From: an uncultured Acetatifactor sp.
GTDB taxonomy: Bacteria > Bacillota > Clostridia > Lachnospirales > Lachnospiraceae
Assembly (NCBI RefSeq): GCF_910585425.1
Contig: NZ_CAJUCP010000002.1
Location: 1-64,000 of the forward strand
Direction: 5' to 3'
DNA: 64,000 nt
Under the pieces are notes generated by a model. That model saw only the letters and a list, made by a program, of their open reading frames with translations, was not told the origin of the DNA and made no database searches. The position numbers and the translations under genes were made by a program. Shown here in pieces: positions 16,669 through 25,877 of the stretch. The number at the start of each line of letters is the position of its first letter. Position 1 is the stretch's first letter.

Positions 16669-17598
16669 TTATCTATTTCCATTGTTCTTCTTGAATTCCT
16701 CCAGCAGCTCCTCGCCCGTCTTCTTCGGCCGCTTCCTGCCGGAGACTGTCAGCATGATTGTCAGCGACACGAACAGGAGCGGTATCCCCACAGCCGGTAT
16801 GACATAGTAAGTGGGAATCTTATGGGCCTCCGCAGCCACTACTACAGTCTTCTCTCCTTCCAGGTCGTCAATCCGATGCCCCCGTACCAGCATCCTGTGA
16901 GAGTTGATTCCATAAGGCGTACAGGTAAGCAGCGTACAGTAATCCTTTCCCTCAGTGACGTTCAGGGACTCCATCTGGGAGGGCTCCACGATCAGTATCT
17001 GATCCACCTCGTAGGTCAATGTCCGGTTCAGCACTGTAATGGTGAAGCTGTCGCCTTTCTCCATCCGGTCGAGGTCTGTAAACAGCTTGGCGGAAGGCAG
17101 CCCTCTGTGGGCCGACAATACGCTGTGCCGCCCCTCCCCGCCTATGGGGAGGCTGGAGCCCTCCAGATGCCCTGCCGCCACATTCAGTACAGTGTCACTG
17201 GTTCCGTGATGGATGGGTAGATTCACGTTAATCTTCGGAACGGAGATATAGCCGATAATCCCATTCCCGGCTACATCCAGAACACTGTAATACAGCTCCC
17301 CAATCTCCTCATGATTCGAAAAGGGCGCCCCCAGTTCCCGCAGCTTTTCATTGTATTCCTCTGCCGCAGCAAAGAGGGCATCGTAGTCAGTCTCATCCAA
17401 CTCAGCCACCGCTGCATCGTAATCGGCAATGGCCCGGCTTTGATGGAAAGAGTTCCAGTAGTCACTGACTGTTGGGTAGAGCATCACACTCAGCCCCGCC
17501 AGTAAAATCACTGTCAACAGGATGGTGGAGAGTGTTCCTTTCCTCTTCGCCTTCCGAATCTTTTCTTTCTTCTTCATCGGTTTCCCCGTCAGTTCCAT
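16669..17598 (-). CDS. Class C (pilin-polymerising) sortase
   Basis: A 309-residue membrane transpeptidase that joins pilin subunits through their LPxTG-type signals. It has an N-terminal membrane segment (TLSTILLTVILLAGLSVML), catalytic His164 in LSAHRGLP, Cys226 in LLTCTPYG and Arg235 in SHRMLVRG. The C-terminal membrane segment (TYYVIPAVGIPLLFVSLTIM), typical of class C, and a basic tail follow. An ATG at 17577 is an alternative start. It lies downstream of the major pilin, separated by a 220-bp gap with a strong hairpin (17727-17755). Its likely substrates are the LPSTG pilin and the LPETG adhesin. Confidence 0.92.
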   Translation of the reverse strand: MELTGKPMKKKEKIRKAKRKGTLSTILLTVILLAGLSVMLYPTVSDYWNSFHQSRAIADYDAAVAELDETDYDALFAAAEEYNEKLRELGAPFSNHEEIGELYYSVLDVAGNGIIGYISVPKINVNLPIHHGTSDTVLNVAAGHLEGSSLPIGGEGRHSVLSAHRGLPSAKLFTDLDRMEKGDSFTITVLNRTLTYEVDQILIVEPSQMESLNVTEGKDYCTLLTCTPYGINSHRMLVRGHRIDDLEGEKTVVVAAEAHKIPTYYVIPAVGIPLLFVSLTIMLTVSGRKRPKKTGEELLEEFKKNNGNR

Positions 17599-17726
17599 TT
17601 GAATCCCTGCTCCGGAAGGGAATCTTCCAGACTCATGCTGAACTTGGCCGGAGCCATGCACAAAGCACTTGCTCCGTTGCTCACCGCACACCACGTGAAG
17701 GTATCAGCTACATGCGGCATCCTACA

Positions 17727-17755
17727 GGGCGGGGAGGTCGGACTTCTCCCCGCCC
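17727..17755. promoter_or_regulatory. Strong intra-operon hairpin between pilin and sortase
   Basis: GGGCGGGGAG (17727-17736) pairs perfectly with CTCCCCGCCC (17746-17755) around a 9-nt loop. In the direction of transcription (minus) it is not followed by a U-run. It looks like a partial attenuator or mRNA-stabilising 3' hairpin, not a full terminator. Read on the plus strand it is followed by TTTTGATTTTT. Confidence 0.6.
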
Positions 17756-17819
17756 CAGAGGTTTTGATTTTTAAATTCAGTGCTTTTAATTCCGCAATTT
17801 TGTTAACTCTTCCGTCCAA

Positions 17820-19364
17820 TTAGTCGCGTCCGCTCATGCGCTTCTTGGTAATAAGGAGGATACCTGCTACTACTACGAGCACACCGCCTACTACATAGAA
17901 GATTGTGGTACCGATGCCACCAGTGGAAGGAAGGAGAGTACCCTTATTATTTGAAATAGTTGAACCATACACCATCGTTAATGTATCATTGCCTTCTTCT
18001 GGAGCATTTAAATCAAATTCCTCTCCGTTCTCCAGCAAATTGTATCCTTCCGGAGCCTCAATCTCTACCAATGTGTAGCGCCCTTCCTTCAGGCCCTCAA
18101 AGCTTGCCTTTCCATTCTCATCTGTAATTGCTTTATAAACGTTTTCATCCTCAATATTCTGAGTCCATCCAATCGTTACTTTGCCTTCAGCATCTGTTGT
18201 CTTAGTCATATACTCTGTAATAGAATCGCTACCCTGTTCAGGTGTAGTTGAACGCTGAATAACAAATACTGCACCTTCCAAATACTGTTTGGGATCCCTC
18301 CCATCGACCTTTTCAATTTCTACTTTACCAGTGTAAACAGTCTCTTCTTCTTCCTCTGGTGTGGATGACTCTCCGTCCTCAGTTATATAACCAATCTTTA
18401 CTATATTCTTTACACCTTCATCTCCTGCTACAAAATCCTTTGTAACAAGCACTTCATATTCAATAGTGATTACTGAAGGAGCCGCATCATAAATAGGTTC
18501 TAAATGACTCGTTCCATCTGCATTTTCTACTATCTTAGCCCATGTAATAGTACCAGTCACCTCGTTATTAAGAGTGACGGGAACTACAAAATCAACCTCT
18601 CCGGTCGGATTGTCATTACTAACCGCATTATCGACATATACCTTAACGCTACCTGGCACTAATTCAATACCCGTTGCCAATGTATCCTCTACCGTATAAT
18701 CAGTAATCAATTTACCATTAACGTAGTTCAATGCATTAGAATACTGAATTGTGTACTTAATCCTCTCACCAATTTGATATGTCTTATTCTCTGCATGTTT
18801 ACCATCAGCAGGATTCTCAGAATCAAAACCAGGCACGCCATGCTTCTCGTTAATATCCACATCTCCATTAACAGATGTAAGCATTACAGCTGATCCTGCA
18901 ACTTCCGTATTAGTCATTACATAGTAGTAGCCATACTTAAGATTCTCCAAAACCGCAGTTTTATTAGTTTCATTCGTTGTTGCTGTTGCATCCGGTTTCG
19001 TTGTATCAATCAAACCATTAATATGATTTTGTACCCATGCCGCTGCAGCATCAGCATTTTCAACCTTGACATATGTTGCCCCACCATTGTTCACAAGAGT
19101 AAAGAGAACTGTGTCACCTTCTTTGATTTCACCATCATTTGCCTGCGTATTCATGTAAGTCAATGCCTTGCCACTGACAATATAGGACATACCACCATTT
19201 TCACTTACTGTACCATCAAAAACTTTGTACGCATAGTATGTCCCAGGATTCGCTCCTTTGACTGTAATCTTTCCAGAATCCGCTGCCGATGCCGTGATGC
19301 CCATAGCCAGAACCATGATAGCTGCCAAGGCAAAAGCAAATAGCTTTCTCATTTTACCTTTCAT
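17820..19364 (-). CDS. LPSTG-anchored major pilin, SpaH/EbpB type
   Basis: A 514-residue pilus backbone subunit. It has a signal peptide (KLFAFALAAIMVLAMGITAS), N-terminal pilin domains with VKGANPGTYYAYKVFDG and ENLKYGYYYVMTNTEV, a middle domain with a typical isopeptide-type layout (GERIKYTIQYSNALNYVNG; YTVEDTLATGIELVPGSVKV), and a Cna-B/SpaA domain at about 365-470 (LEGAVFVIQRS; GRYTLVEIEAPEGYNLLENG). The sorting signal LPSTG is at 478-482, with a membrane segment and basic tail. I could not place the canonical YPK pilin-lysine motif with confidence. Base composition is clearly AT-richer than the downstream operon genes. Confidence 0.92.
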   Translation of the reverse strand: MKGKMRKLFAFALAAIMVLAMGITASAADSGKITVKGANPGTYYAYKVFDGTVSENGGMSYIVSGKALTYMNTQANDGEIKEGDTVLFTLVNNGGATYVKVENADAAAAWVQNHINGLIDTTKPDATATTNETNKTAVLENLKYGYYYVMTNTEVAGSAVMLTSVNGDVDINEKHGVPGFDSENPADGKHAENKTYQIGERIKYTIQYSNALNYVNGKLITDYTVEDTLATGIELVPGSVKVYVDNAVSNDNPTGEVDFVVPVTLNNEVTGTITWAKIVENADGTSHLEPIYDAAPSVITIEYEVLVTKDFVAGDEGVKNIVKIGYITEDGESSTPEEEEETVYTGKVEIEKVDGRDPKQYLEGAVFVIQRSTTPEQGSDSITEYMTKTTDAEGKVTIGWTQNIEDENVYKAITDENGKASFEGLKEGRYTLVEIEAPEGYNLLENGEEFDLNAPEEGNDTLTMVYGSTISNNKGTLLPSTGGIGTTIFYVVGGVLVVVAGILLITKKRMSGRD

Positions 19365-19468
19365 AGTAAAACCTTCCTTTCTTTTTCTTAAAACTTGTTT
19401 TTGGTTTCTTTTATTTTTGGTCTTGCAGTCGGCGCATATTAGCGTCGAATGGAGGCTTCGTCTCAGAA

Positions 19469-22400
19469 TCAGTGCTGACCTCCTTTCTCTTTTTTACGCC
19501 TCATGCTCAGACCATACACAAGACTGGTTGCGATTACCGCAAGCCCGCCCAATGTATACATTACAGTACCAGGGCCGCCGGTTTCGGGAAGCGTAATTCC
19601 CTTTGAGTTATAAATTTTCAGGACATGGGTCACTTTCTTTGTAGATTCATCCGTTGTTTTATCTTTCTCAATCGGTGCATTACTACCCAATTGATAAGCA
19701 GTGACATCTGTAGGTGTGACCGTAATTTTTATAGGTTTTGCCAGCGGGATATAGTCCTCAGGAGCATTTGCTTCAATCAGATAATAAATTCCAGGATTAA
19801 TTTCCCCGATTGTACTATCTTTGTCTGAATAAGACACTATCATCTCTTTATTGACTTTATACGCATCCGGAGGATTACTTCCCGTCTCTATCGCCGCAAG
19901 AACCTCCTTAGTCTCGCGGTAAAGATTGAACCCTGCTCCGTCTAGCTGCTTCGTTCCACCGTCAGCATCAAGCTTTCTCAATGCTACGCTCTGGGGCTGC
20001 ACATCAGGCTTATTCTTGATTGTCAGCGTATATTGATACCCGGTAGCCGGAACCCTATCTCCGTTCTCGTTAGGCACTGTCGTGGAAATTTTATTTTCTG
20101 TAACCGCATAGTCGCTGGAATCAAAGTTTTTTACTTCCTCACCTTCTATTTCCACTTTCGTGACAACCATTCCCTTTTGATGTCCGATCTCTGCCTCAAG
20201 AGGGTCATTAATTTCAAAGTACACACAAACTTTCTTATAGCCTTTCGGAGCTTCTGTTTCTTCCAGCTTATACTCGCCGTAGGGCAGTGTTGATGCTCCT
20301 GTAAATCCGATTACACCATCACTACCAGACGTCGCTTCACCTACATCTTTAATGGTTTCTCCAACCTTGATTTTTACGGGTTCATACTCACCACTCTCTA
20401 CATTCTTTTTTGTCAGCCTGAATTTTGCACCAGACATCTCTTTTCCGTTCTCATCTGCTTTCATGAAGATAACATTCTGAAATTTTACCTCATCCTGGAT
20501 TTTAAATTCAATGCTGGCAAGCCCTCCGTTGCCGGATGTATTTGTGGCCTCATAATTTGTCACCAACCACTCTGGCGCCTTAACATCATCGCCATGTTCA
20601 TCCTTGACATAGATGCCCATGACATTAGTGTTACTAACTTTTTGAACTTTGAAATATATCTCAGTTCTTTGATCAAATCCGTTAACCGCATAAGTCTCCT
20701 GCAGACAATAAAAGGTATCATTCTTCAAATCGTGGATTGTCAGTATTCCTTTTTCATTGACGGCATCACCGTTTGGTGTTGTCAATTCCCTGCCTTTATG
20801 CAGCATATTATCTGACTCTTCTAAAGCACATTCGTATAGCTTAAATTTAGTACCTTTTAGTATATTTCCCGCTTCGTCTGTCTTTGTTACTTTTAGGAGA
20901 TTCGTGCCTACTCCCCATTGAGGGTAAAGCTTAACTTCAAGCATGCCGTTGGCATTTACTGTAGCAAACAGCCCTTCTACTGCTACACCATTTTTATAGA
21001 CCTGCCCCATGCCGGCATTTTCACCTTCTGTAATCAGCTCTACATTAATGATGTCATTAACATCTGAGTTAGGATTCTCACCTGCTGTCAGGAACCAGGT
21101 TCCATCCCCTTCCGGATTAGTATTCCATCCTAAGAAGTTATACCCTGTCTTCACCGGAGGCGTATCAATTTGATTATATGCGTCTCCACCAGCTACCTGA
21201 GTATTGTGTATTTCTACACCATCGGGATTTTCTTCGAGGAATGCATACTGTGCACCCATAATGACGCTGTCCTTATCTTCTATCCCGTCATCAGCGTATA
21301 CCAGATTCCATTTTCCTGTCCTCTTCAGCAGCACACCGTCAATATGCCAGCAGTCGCCAAGTGGTCTTCCGTAGTCATCTGTAACTCTTCCGTCCTTACA
21401 TACATACCAGGCAACATAATAGTCCCTTGTAAACTCCTCTGGCTCCATCCCCATAAAATCAACCGGCTCATCTGCTACCCTTATTTCCTTACCTACCGCC
21501 TGCGCCTCTTGAATACTCCTTAACAAATCAGCATCTAATGGCCTATATGCCAAATTGTTGTCAACCGCATCCCCATTTTGGACACCATATATATGCATCC
21601 AATATTTGAGCGGCATCCTTTTTATACTGCCGGTCGCTTCATCCTTTGCAAACACATACTCTGTATAATTCGCTCGATCCAGTACGCTTTCTTGCCCTTC
21701 CTTTCCAGGCTCAGTGGGGATTCGCCCATCAAGCCTTATGAAAAACATTACACCTCTTCCTACCCGGGCATCATCAGCCTCCTTATCACCTACGACCTTA
21801 TCATTAACGGTATAATTCAGCTTTGTGTAGTTGGTACCATAATATTCGACACCTGCAGAACCCGCGATGTTACTAGGCGCTGCCCATATGGCATGTAAAT
21901 TGATTTCCTCTGTCTTACCTGTCACATCAAGAGTAATCACTCTATCTGTCACATAAGTCGGAACAGTAGAACCATTGATTTTCACATCAGGATCTCCGCA
22001 ATAAACCAAATGTTTAATATCTGGCTTATAGTTGGAATTGCTATACAGGGACCACCCATAAAACAGATAGGTGTTACCATTGTACTCATACTTGCCTGTG
22101 TCTAATTTTCCAATGTCATGCTCCTGATTGCCTGCTCCTACCGTTCCCGTGAGAGGTATGCGAATAAGTTCCTTTCCATCTCGCTCTTCAACTGGCACTT
22201 GCTTACTTCCAAGCAGAGTTCCCTTTTCACTCGAATCTCCTAATTCCTCCTGAAAAGCTGTAACGCTCCCTTCGTTCTTATAGTAGTTAACCTTAATGGT
22301 TCTTACAGCTTCAGAAGCTTTAAACTTCCAGGTGGTCGGATTAGCTATATTTTCAGCCGTAATTCCGCCGTTTGAATAACATAAACCATAACCATCACTA

Positions 22401-25400
22401 AACCTAATGACAACTGCATCAGTGCTTTCTCCCGAAAAAACTAACGGCATAGCACCGAAGTCATTTCCTGTAGACCACTCGTTACCAAACTTCCCCAAAT
22501 AATATGTTGAATCTCCGCTATTATATTTCAGCGTTTTAACATATCCATTATAGTCATATTCCCAAACAAAATCCTCTTGCGTATAGCCATCCGGAACTAC
22601 TATATCACCACTCGCATCTATCGAAACCGAAACAGCAGCTAAGGTATTTCCTTTATGGGACAATGCAATTACTTGCCCCCCGTTCTGGCAATAAATCTGA
22701 TAAGAACCTCCGTTTTTCAAGAGTTCCCCTTCGCCATTCCTTGCGTTCGTGCCAAGAGCGAAAGTGGTAATGCCCTTCGTCCCAATGTCAGCGTCTTTCT
22801 CCTCGCTGCAATAAACCAGCTGCCCCTTTGCGCTTTCCAGGGCGAAAAATTTCTCTCCGCCCCTTGGGCCGACCCCGAAATCCGAAAAGCTGTCTGTCTC
22901 AAAACTGGTAGCCTTGTTCCCCTCTTCATCCGTCCTGATTTCAGAAGCATCCAGCTCCTCCGTAGTCTCACTTCCAAAGTGGACTACCTTAATCTGTTCA
23001 CCGTCCTCATACTGGTCATCCAGCAGCTGCACCGTAATGGATACAGGGGCCTTAGGCTCAATCTCCGCGCCGTCCACATCATAGAAACCGATGCTCAGGA
23101 GCATATCCATCTGAGCGCCCTCGCCGACCTGCTCCAGGTACTCTGCCTCGCGCTGTGCATAGTATTCGGGATTGCTTTCCGGCGTAATCGCTTCTACTTT
23201 AAGCTCCACGTCCTCTGGAATCTCCGCGTCAAAATCATACTCGGCAATCACGATGATGTTCAGGGCATCGTTCCTGCACTCTTTCCTGACGCTGAACCTG
23301 ACGCCGGCCTTTCCGACCGCATAGGTCGACAGGCTGCTCTCCCGGAACGCTGCGTTCCGGTTCCCTGATTCATCTGACGAAATGCTGGCATCCAGTTCTT
23401 CCGCGCCGTTTTCGCCAAAGCGAATCACGCGAATCTTTTCGCCCTCTTCCGCAAGGCCGTCCGGTATCTGAACCTGGATGGATACCGGCGCTTCCGACTC
23501 TATCTTTGCATCATCCACATAGAAGCCGATTTCAAAAAGCATATCTATAGCGGCGTTTCCGTCAATCCCTTCCAGGCATTCGGCTTCACGCTGTGCGTAG
23601 GACTCGGCATCGCTTTCTGCCGTAATCTGCCTCACGCGAAGCTCTGCCTCCTCCGGAATGTTCGCAGCGGTATCGTATTCCGCGATCACGCGCACATCGC
23701 CGTCCCGAGCTTCCTTGCGGAACTCATGCTGCACCTCTACTGTCGTCTCCCTGACCAGGATTACCACCATGGCATCCAATCCCTCTTCGACATCGTATAC
23801 CAGTTCCACGGCTTCCCCTGTGTCATTGCCGTTTTCATCCAGCCCCTGTACGGTGAAGGCCACTCTGCCCTCTGGCCGGATTTCCTCTCTGTTTACAAGG
23901 AAACGGAGGCGATAGGACACTTCTTCCGTCACGACTTCCACAGAAGAGGCAGATGCGCCGCCATCCTCCGCAGGGGCTTCCGCGGCATCCTCATCCTCTG
24001 CATCCGGCGTGGTCTGAAGCTCCTGTTCATCCACTACAGGCTCAATGCCCTGGGGCTCCTGCGCGTCTCCGTCATCACTGTCATCCGTCGCATCGGCCGC
24101 GTCAGTTCCGTCCGCCTCCGGCGCGTCCTGCACATCGCCCTCTGTCCCGGCATCAATGCGCTCTGCCACCAGCTGCGCCTCCTCAGGGATGTTCGCGGAC
24201 TCGTCGTATTCCGCCACTACCCTGATTTCCGCGTCCTCATATGTCTTCCGGAACAGCTGCGCTTCTTCGCCCTGGCCGTCCTCATCGCTGTCCTCTATGT
24301 CTTTCCCGCCGTCTTCTATGTCTTCCTCGCTGCCCTCTTCCGTCTCGCCGCTCTCCGCTCCGGCTTGATCCGATGCGGCATCTTCCTCACCGGGCTCTTC
24401 GGATTCCACGCTCTCCTCGCCGGAAGCGTCAGGCTCTATGATTTCGAAGCAGTCGTCCGCGTGCACATGCTCCAGGAGCTCGATCTCCTCACAGATGAGG
24501 TTCCCCTCCTCGTCATAGCAGTCCTCCTCATGGGCATGCAGCTCCAGTTCGCCGCAGATGTAGTTTTCCTCTATGGTATAGCAATCTTCCGTATGGGCAT
24601 GTGCGTCCTCTCCCTCCGGTATCTCGCAGTTTAGCTCCTCGCTCCAGGCGTAGCAGTCGTCTGTATGCTCATGCGCCTCCTCGGTGAGCCCGCAGGTCAG
24701 CTCCTCGCTCCAGGCGTAACATTCGTCCGTGTGCTCATGAACCTCCTCCGCAAGCCCGCAGGTCAGCTCCTCGCTCCAGGCGTAACATCCCTCGTTGTGC
24801 TCATGGCCCTCCTCGGCGCTTGCGCAGGTCAGCTCACCCTGCACTTTTGCATAGCACTCCGGGCCGTGCCGGTGCCCTGTCCCGTCTGTGCCGCAGATCG
24901 GCTCGCCCTGTACCTTCGTATAGCACTCCGGGCCGTGCCGGTGCCCCGCCCCGTCCTGGCCGCAGGTCAGCTCGCCCTGTACTTTTGTATAGCACGCCTC
25001 GTCATGCTGGTGGCCCTGGGTTTCCTCCAGGGTGCAGGTCAGTGTCTTCTGCTCCTCCAGGCATGCTGCGTCATGTACATGGGGCTTCCTCTCAGGCAGT
25101 GCGCACACCAGCGCGCCGTCCTCCCCATAGCAGTCGTCATTGTGGATATGGATCACATAGTCCGCCTGACCGCAGACAAGCTCCCCTTCGCTGTCCCGGC
25201 ACTGTTCCGTATGCTCATGCACATCCAACCCGCAAATCAGCAGCTTCTCCTTGCGGTTCAGCGCCTGGCCGTTCATGGTCAGTGCCGCCACTGTTCCGGC
25301 TGTGACCAGTACAGCCATGCACAGGAATGCCGTCAGCCAGAGCTTATATTTCTTCTTCTCCCGCAATATCCTTGCAGCCTGCTTCCTCAATGATTCCATC

Positions 25401-25402
25401 AT
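19469..25402 (-). CDS. Giant LPETG-anchored adhesin with His/Cys repeats
   Basis: A 1977-residue surface protein, first gene of the pilus operon and the likely tip adhesin. Residues 20-45 are a signal/membrane segment. Residues 62-320 hold twelve HxHxxxC motifs (Cys at 68, 91, 114, 137, 160, 183, 206, 228, 250, 274, 295, 318), each followed about 10 residues later by another Cys. An acidic linker follows at about 325-500. Then come two near-identical domains with EYD, IPE and YAQREAE landmarks and a degenerate third. An InlB-type repeat (GYNFLGWNTNPEGDGTW) and several SpaA/Cna-B domains follow, then LPETG at 1938-1942 with a membrane anchor. GGAG precedes the ATG. The N-terminal half is GC-rich and the rest AT-richer. 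Confidence 0.93.
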   Translation of the reverse strand: MMESLRKQAARILREKKKYKLWLTAFLCMAVLVTAGTVAALTMNGQALNRKEKLLICGLDVHEHTEQCRDSEGELVCGQADYVIHIHNDDCYGEDGALVCALPERKPHVHDAACLEEQKTLTCTLEETQGHQHDEACYTKVQGELTCGQDGAGHRHGPECYTKVQGEPICGTDGTGHRHGPECYAKVQGELTCASAEEGHEHNEGCYAWSEELTCGLAEEVHEHTDECYAWSEELTCGLTEEAHEHTDDCYAWSEELNCEIPEGEDAHAHTEDCYTIEENYICGELELHAHEEDCYDEEGNLICEEIELLEHVHADDCFEIIEPDASGEESVESEEPGEEDAASDQAGAESGETEEGSEEDIEDGGKDIEDSDEDGQGEEAQLFRKTYEDAEIRVVAEYDESANIPEEAQLVAERIDAGTEGDVQDAPEADGTDAADATDDSDDGDAQEPQGIEPVVDEQELQTTPDAEDEDAAEAPAEDGGASASSVEVVTEEVSYRLRFLVNREEIRPEGRVAFTVQGLDENGNDTGEAVELVYDVEEGLDAMVVILVRETTVEVQHEFRKEARDGDVRVIAEYDTAANIPEEAELRVRQITAESDAESYAQREAECLEGIDGNAAIDMLFEIGFYVDDAKIESEAPVSIQVQIPDGLAEEGEKIRVIRFGENGAEELDASISSDESGNRNAAFRESSLSTYAVGKAGVRFSVRKECRNDALNIIVIAEYDFDAEIPEDVELKVEAITPESNPEYYAQREAEYLEQVGEGAQMDMLLSIGFYDVDGAEIEPKAPVSITVQLLDDQYEDGEQIKVVHFGSETTEELDASEIRTDEEGNKATSFETDSFSDFGVGPRGGEKFFALESAKGQLVYCSEEKDADIGTKGITTFALGTNARNGEGELLKNGGSYQIYCQNGGQVIALSHKGNTLAAVSVSIDASGDIVVPDGYTQEDFVWEYDYNGYVKTLKYNSGDSTYYLGKFGNEWSTGNDFGAMPLVFSGESTDAVVIRFSDGYGLCYSNGGITAENIANPTTWKFKASEAVRTIKVNYYKNEGSVTAFQEELGDSSEKGTLLGSKQVPVEERDGKELIRIPLTGTVGAGNQEHDIGKLDTGKYEYNGNTYLFYGWSLYSNSNYKPDIKHLVYCGDPDVKINGSTVPTYVTDRVITLDVTGKTEEINLHAIWAAPSNIAGSAGVEYYGTNYTKLNYTVNDKVVGDKEADDARVGRGVMFFIRLDGRIPTEPGKEGQESVLDRANYTEYVFAKDEATGSIKRMPLKYWMHIYGVQNGDAVDNNLAYRPLDADLLRSIQEAQAVGKEIRVADEPVDFMGMEPEEFTRDYYVAWYVCKDGRVTDDYGRPLGDCWHIDGVLLKRTGKWNLVYADDGIEDKDSVIMGAQYAFLEENPDGVEIHNTQVAGGDAYNQIDTPPVKTGYNFLGWNTNPEGDGTWFLTAGENPNSDVNDIINVELITEGENAGMGQVYKNGVAVEGLFATVNANGMLEVKLYPQWGVGTNLLKVTKTDEAGNILKGTKFKLYECALEESDNMLHKGRELTTPNGDAVNEKGILTIHDLKNDTFYCLQETYAVNGFDQRTEIYFKVQKVSNTNVMGIYVKDEHGDDVKAPEWLVTNYEATNTSGNGGLASIEFKIQDEVKFQNVIFMKADENGKEMSGAKFRLTKKNVESGEYEPVKIKVGETIKDVGEATSGSDGVIGFTGASTLPYGEYKLEETEAPKGYKKVCVYFEINDPLEAEIGHQKGMVVTKVEIEGEEVKNFDSSDYAVTENKISTTVPNENGDRVPATGYQYTLTIKNKPDVQPQSVALRKLDADGGTKQLDGAGFNLYRETKEVLAAIETGSNPPDAYKVNKEMIVSYSDKDSTIGEINPGIYYLIEANAPEDYIPLAKPIKITVTPTDVTAYQLGSNAPIEKDKTTDESTKKVTHVLKIYNSKGITLPETGGPGTVMYTLGGLAVIATSLVYGLSMRRKKEKGGQH

Positions 25403-25484
25403 GCCGTCTCCTTCCTTGTATCTAAATCCGTCAATCTGTCAGCCTTATGCAGAACGCCCCTGCGCGCTTCCGGTATTTGTACGT

Positions 25485-25510
25485 TACCTCATAATAAACA
25501 TTACGTGGTA
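25485..25510. repeat. Left recombination site of the invertible segment
   Basis: A 10-bp arm TACCTCATAA (25485-25494), 6-bp spacer TAAACA (25495-25500) and 10-bp arm TTACGTGGTA (25501-25510). It matches the reverse complement of the site at 25852-25877 at 23 of 26 positions, including the whole spacer. The layout is that of a tyrosine recombinase crossover site. It lies 82 bp upstream of the adhesin start. Confidence 0.82.
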
Positions 25511-25527
25511 CCGCATAGCCGGAAATA

Positions 25528-25630
25528 TATACTGCGTACCGGTTAAATTTGCAGCGCAACCCGACTGCAGACCGCCAGCTAGGTACTTTCCCGGGGACAC
25601 CACTGTAAATCCTGGCGGTCTGCTGTATAA
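25528..25630. repeat. Palindromic repeat element, copy 1
   Basis: Begins TATACTGC and ends with the inverted-like GCTGTATAA. Inside, AGACCGCCAG pairs with CTGGCGGTCT. A second copy with the same order of blocks (ACCGGTTAAATTTGCAG, then GCAACCCGACT, ACTTTCCCGG, CACTGTAAATCCTGGCGGTC) lies at 59560-59690. It has no coding capacity. It resembles a MITE or a structured RNA/terminator element. Confidence 0.75.
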
Positions 25631-25794
25631 GCTTTTGGTTGGAAAACCCATTTTTGCCGTAAATTTAGACGTATCTTTTGACTAATCATCTGTTATAGTG
25701 GATTTGCAGACAGCAAAAGAACAGCCACACCCCATCCGGGTGGCTGACAGAAAAGCTCTGGAAGGAAATTCTTTCGGAAATTCCCCCTCAGATA

Positions 25795-25823
25795 TTGAAA
25801 TATAGGGACCGGGAGAGTATAAT
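25795..25823 (+). promoter_or_regulatory. Promoter inside the invertible segment
   Basis: TTGAAA (25795-25800) and TATAAT (25818-25823) are separated by exactly 17 bp. It reads toward the right-hand site and would give RNA antisense to the recombinase gene as assembled. After inversion it would drive the pilus operon. A weaker extended -10 (TGTTATAGT, 25691-25699) points the same way. Confidence 0.8.
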
Positions 25824-25851
25824 AAGGTAAGATAGAATCATTTTCCGATGT

Positions 25852-25877
25852 TACCGCATAATGTTTATTATGCGGTA
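25852..25877. repeat. Right recombination site of the invertible segment
   Basis: Arm TACCGCATAA (25852-25861), spacer TGTTTA (25862-25867), arm TTATGCGGTA (25868-25877). The arms are perfect inverted repeats of each other, and the spacer is the reverse complement of the left site's spacer. The outer arm overlaps the last codons and the TAA stop of the recombinase gene. The site also forms a hairpin followed by TTTG. Confidence 0.85.

Larger units (their letters stand above)
25501..25861. promoter_or_regulatory. Invertible promoter segment for the pilus operon
   Basis: About 361 bp between the spacers of two inverted 26-bp sites, next to a tyrosine recombinase gene. It contains a consensus-like promoter reading rightward (25795-25823), away from the pilus operon, and a folded repeat element (25528-25630). 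No comparable leftward promoter was seen. Inversion would move the -10 to about 25539-25544, reading leftward, so that RNA would start roughly 130 nt before the adhesin ATG. I infer a phase switch captured in the OFF orientation. Sequence evidence is direct; switching is not demonstrated. Confidence 0.8.
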
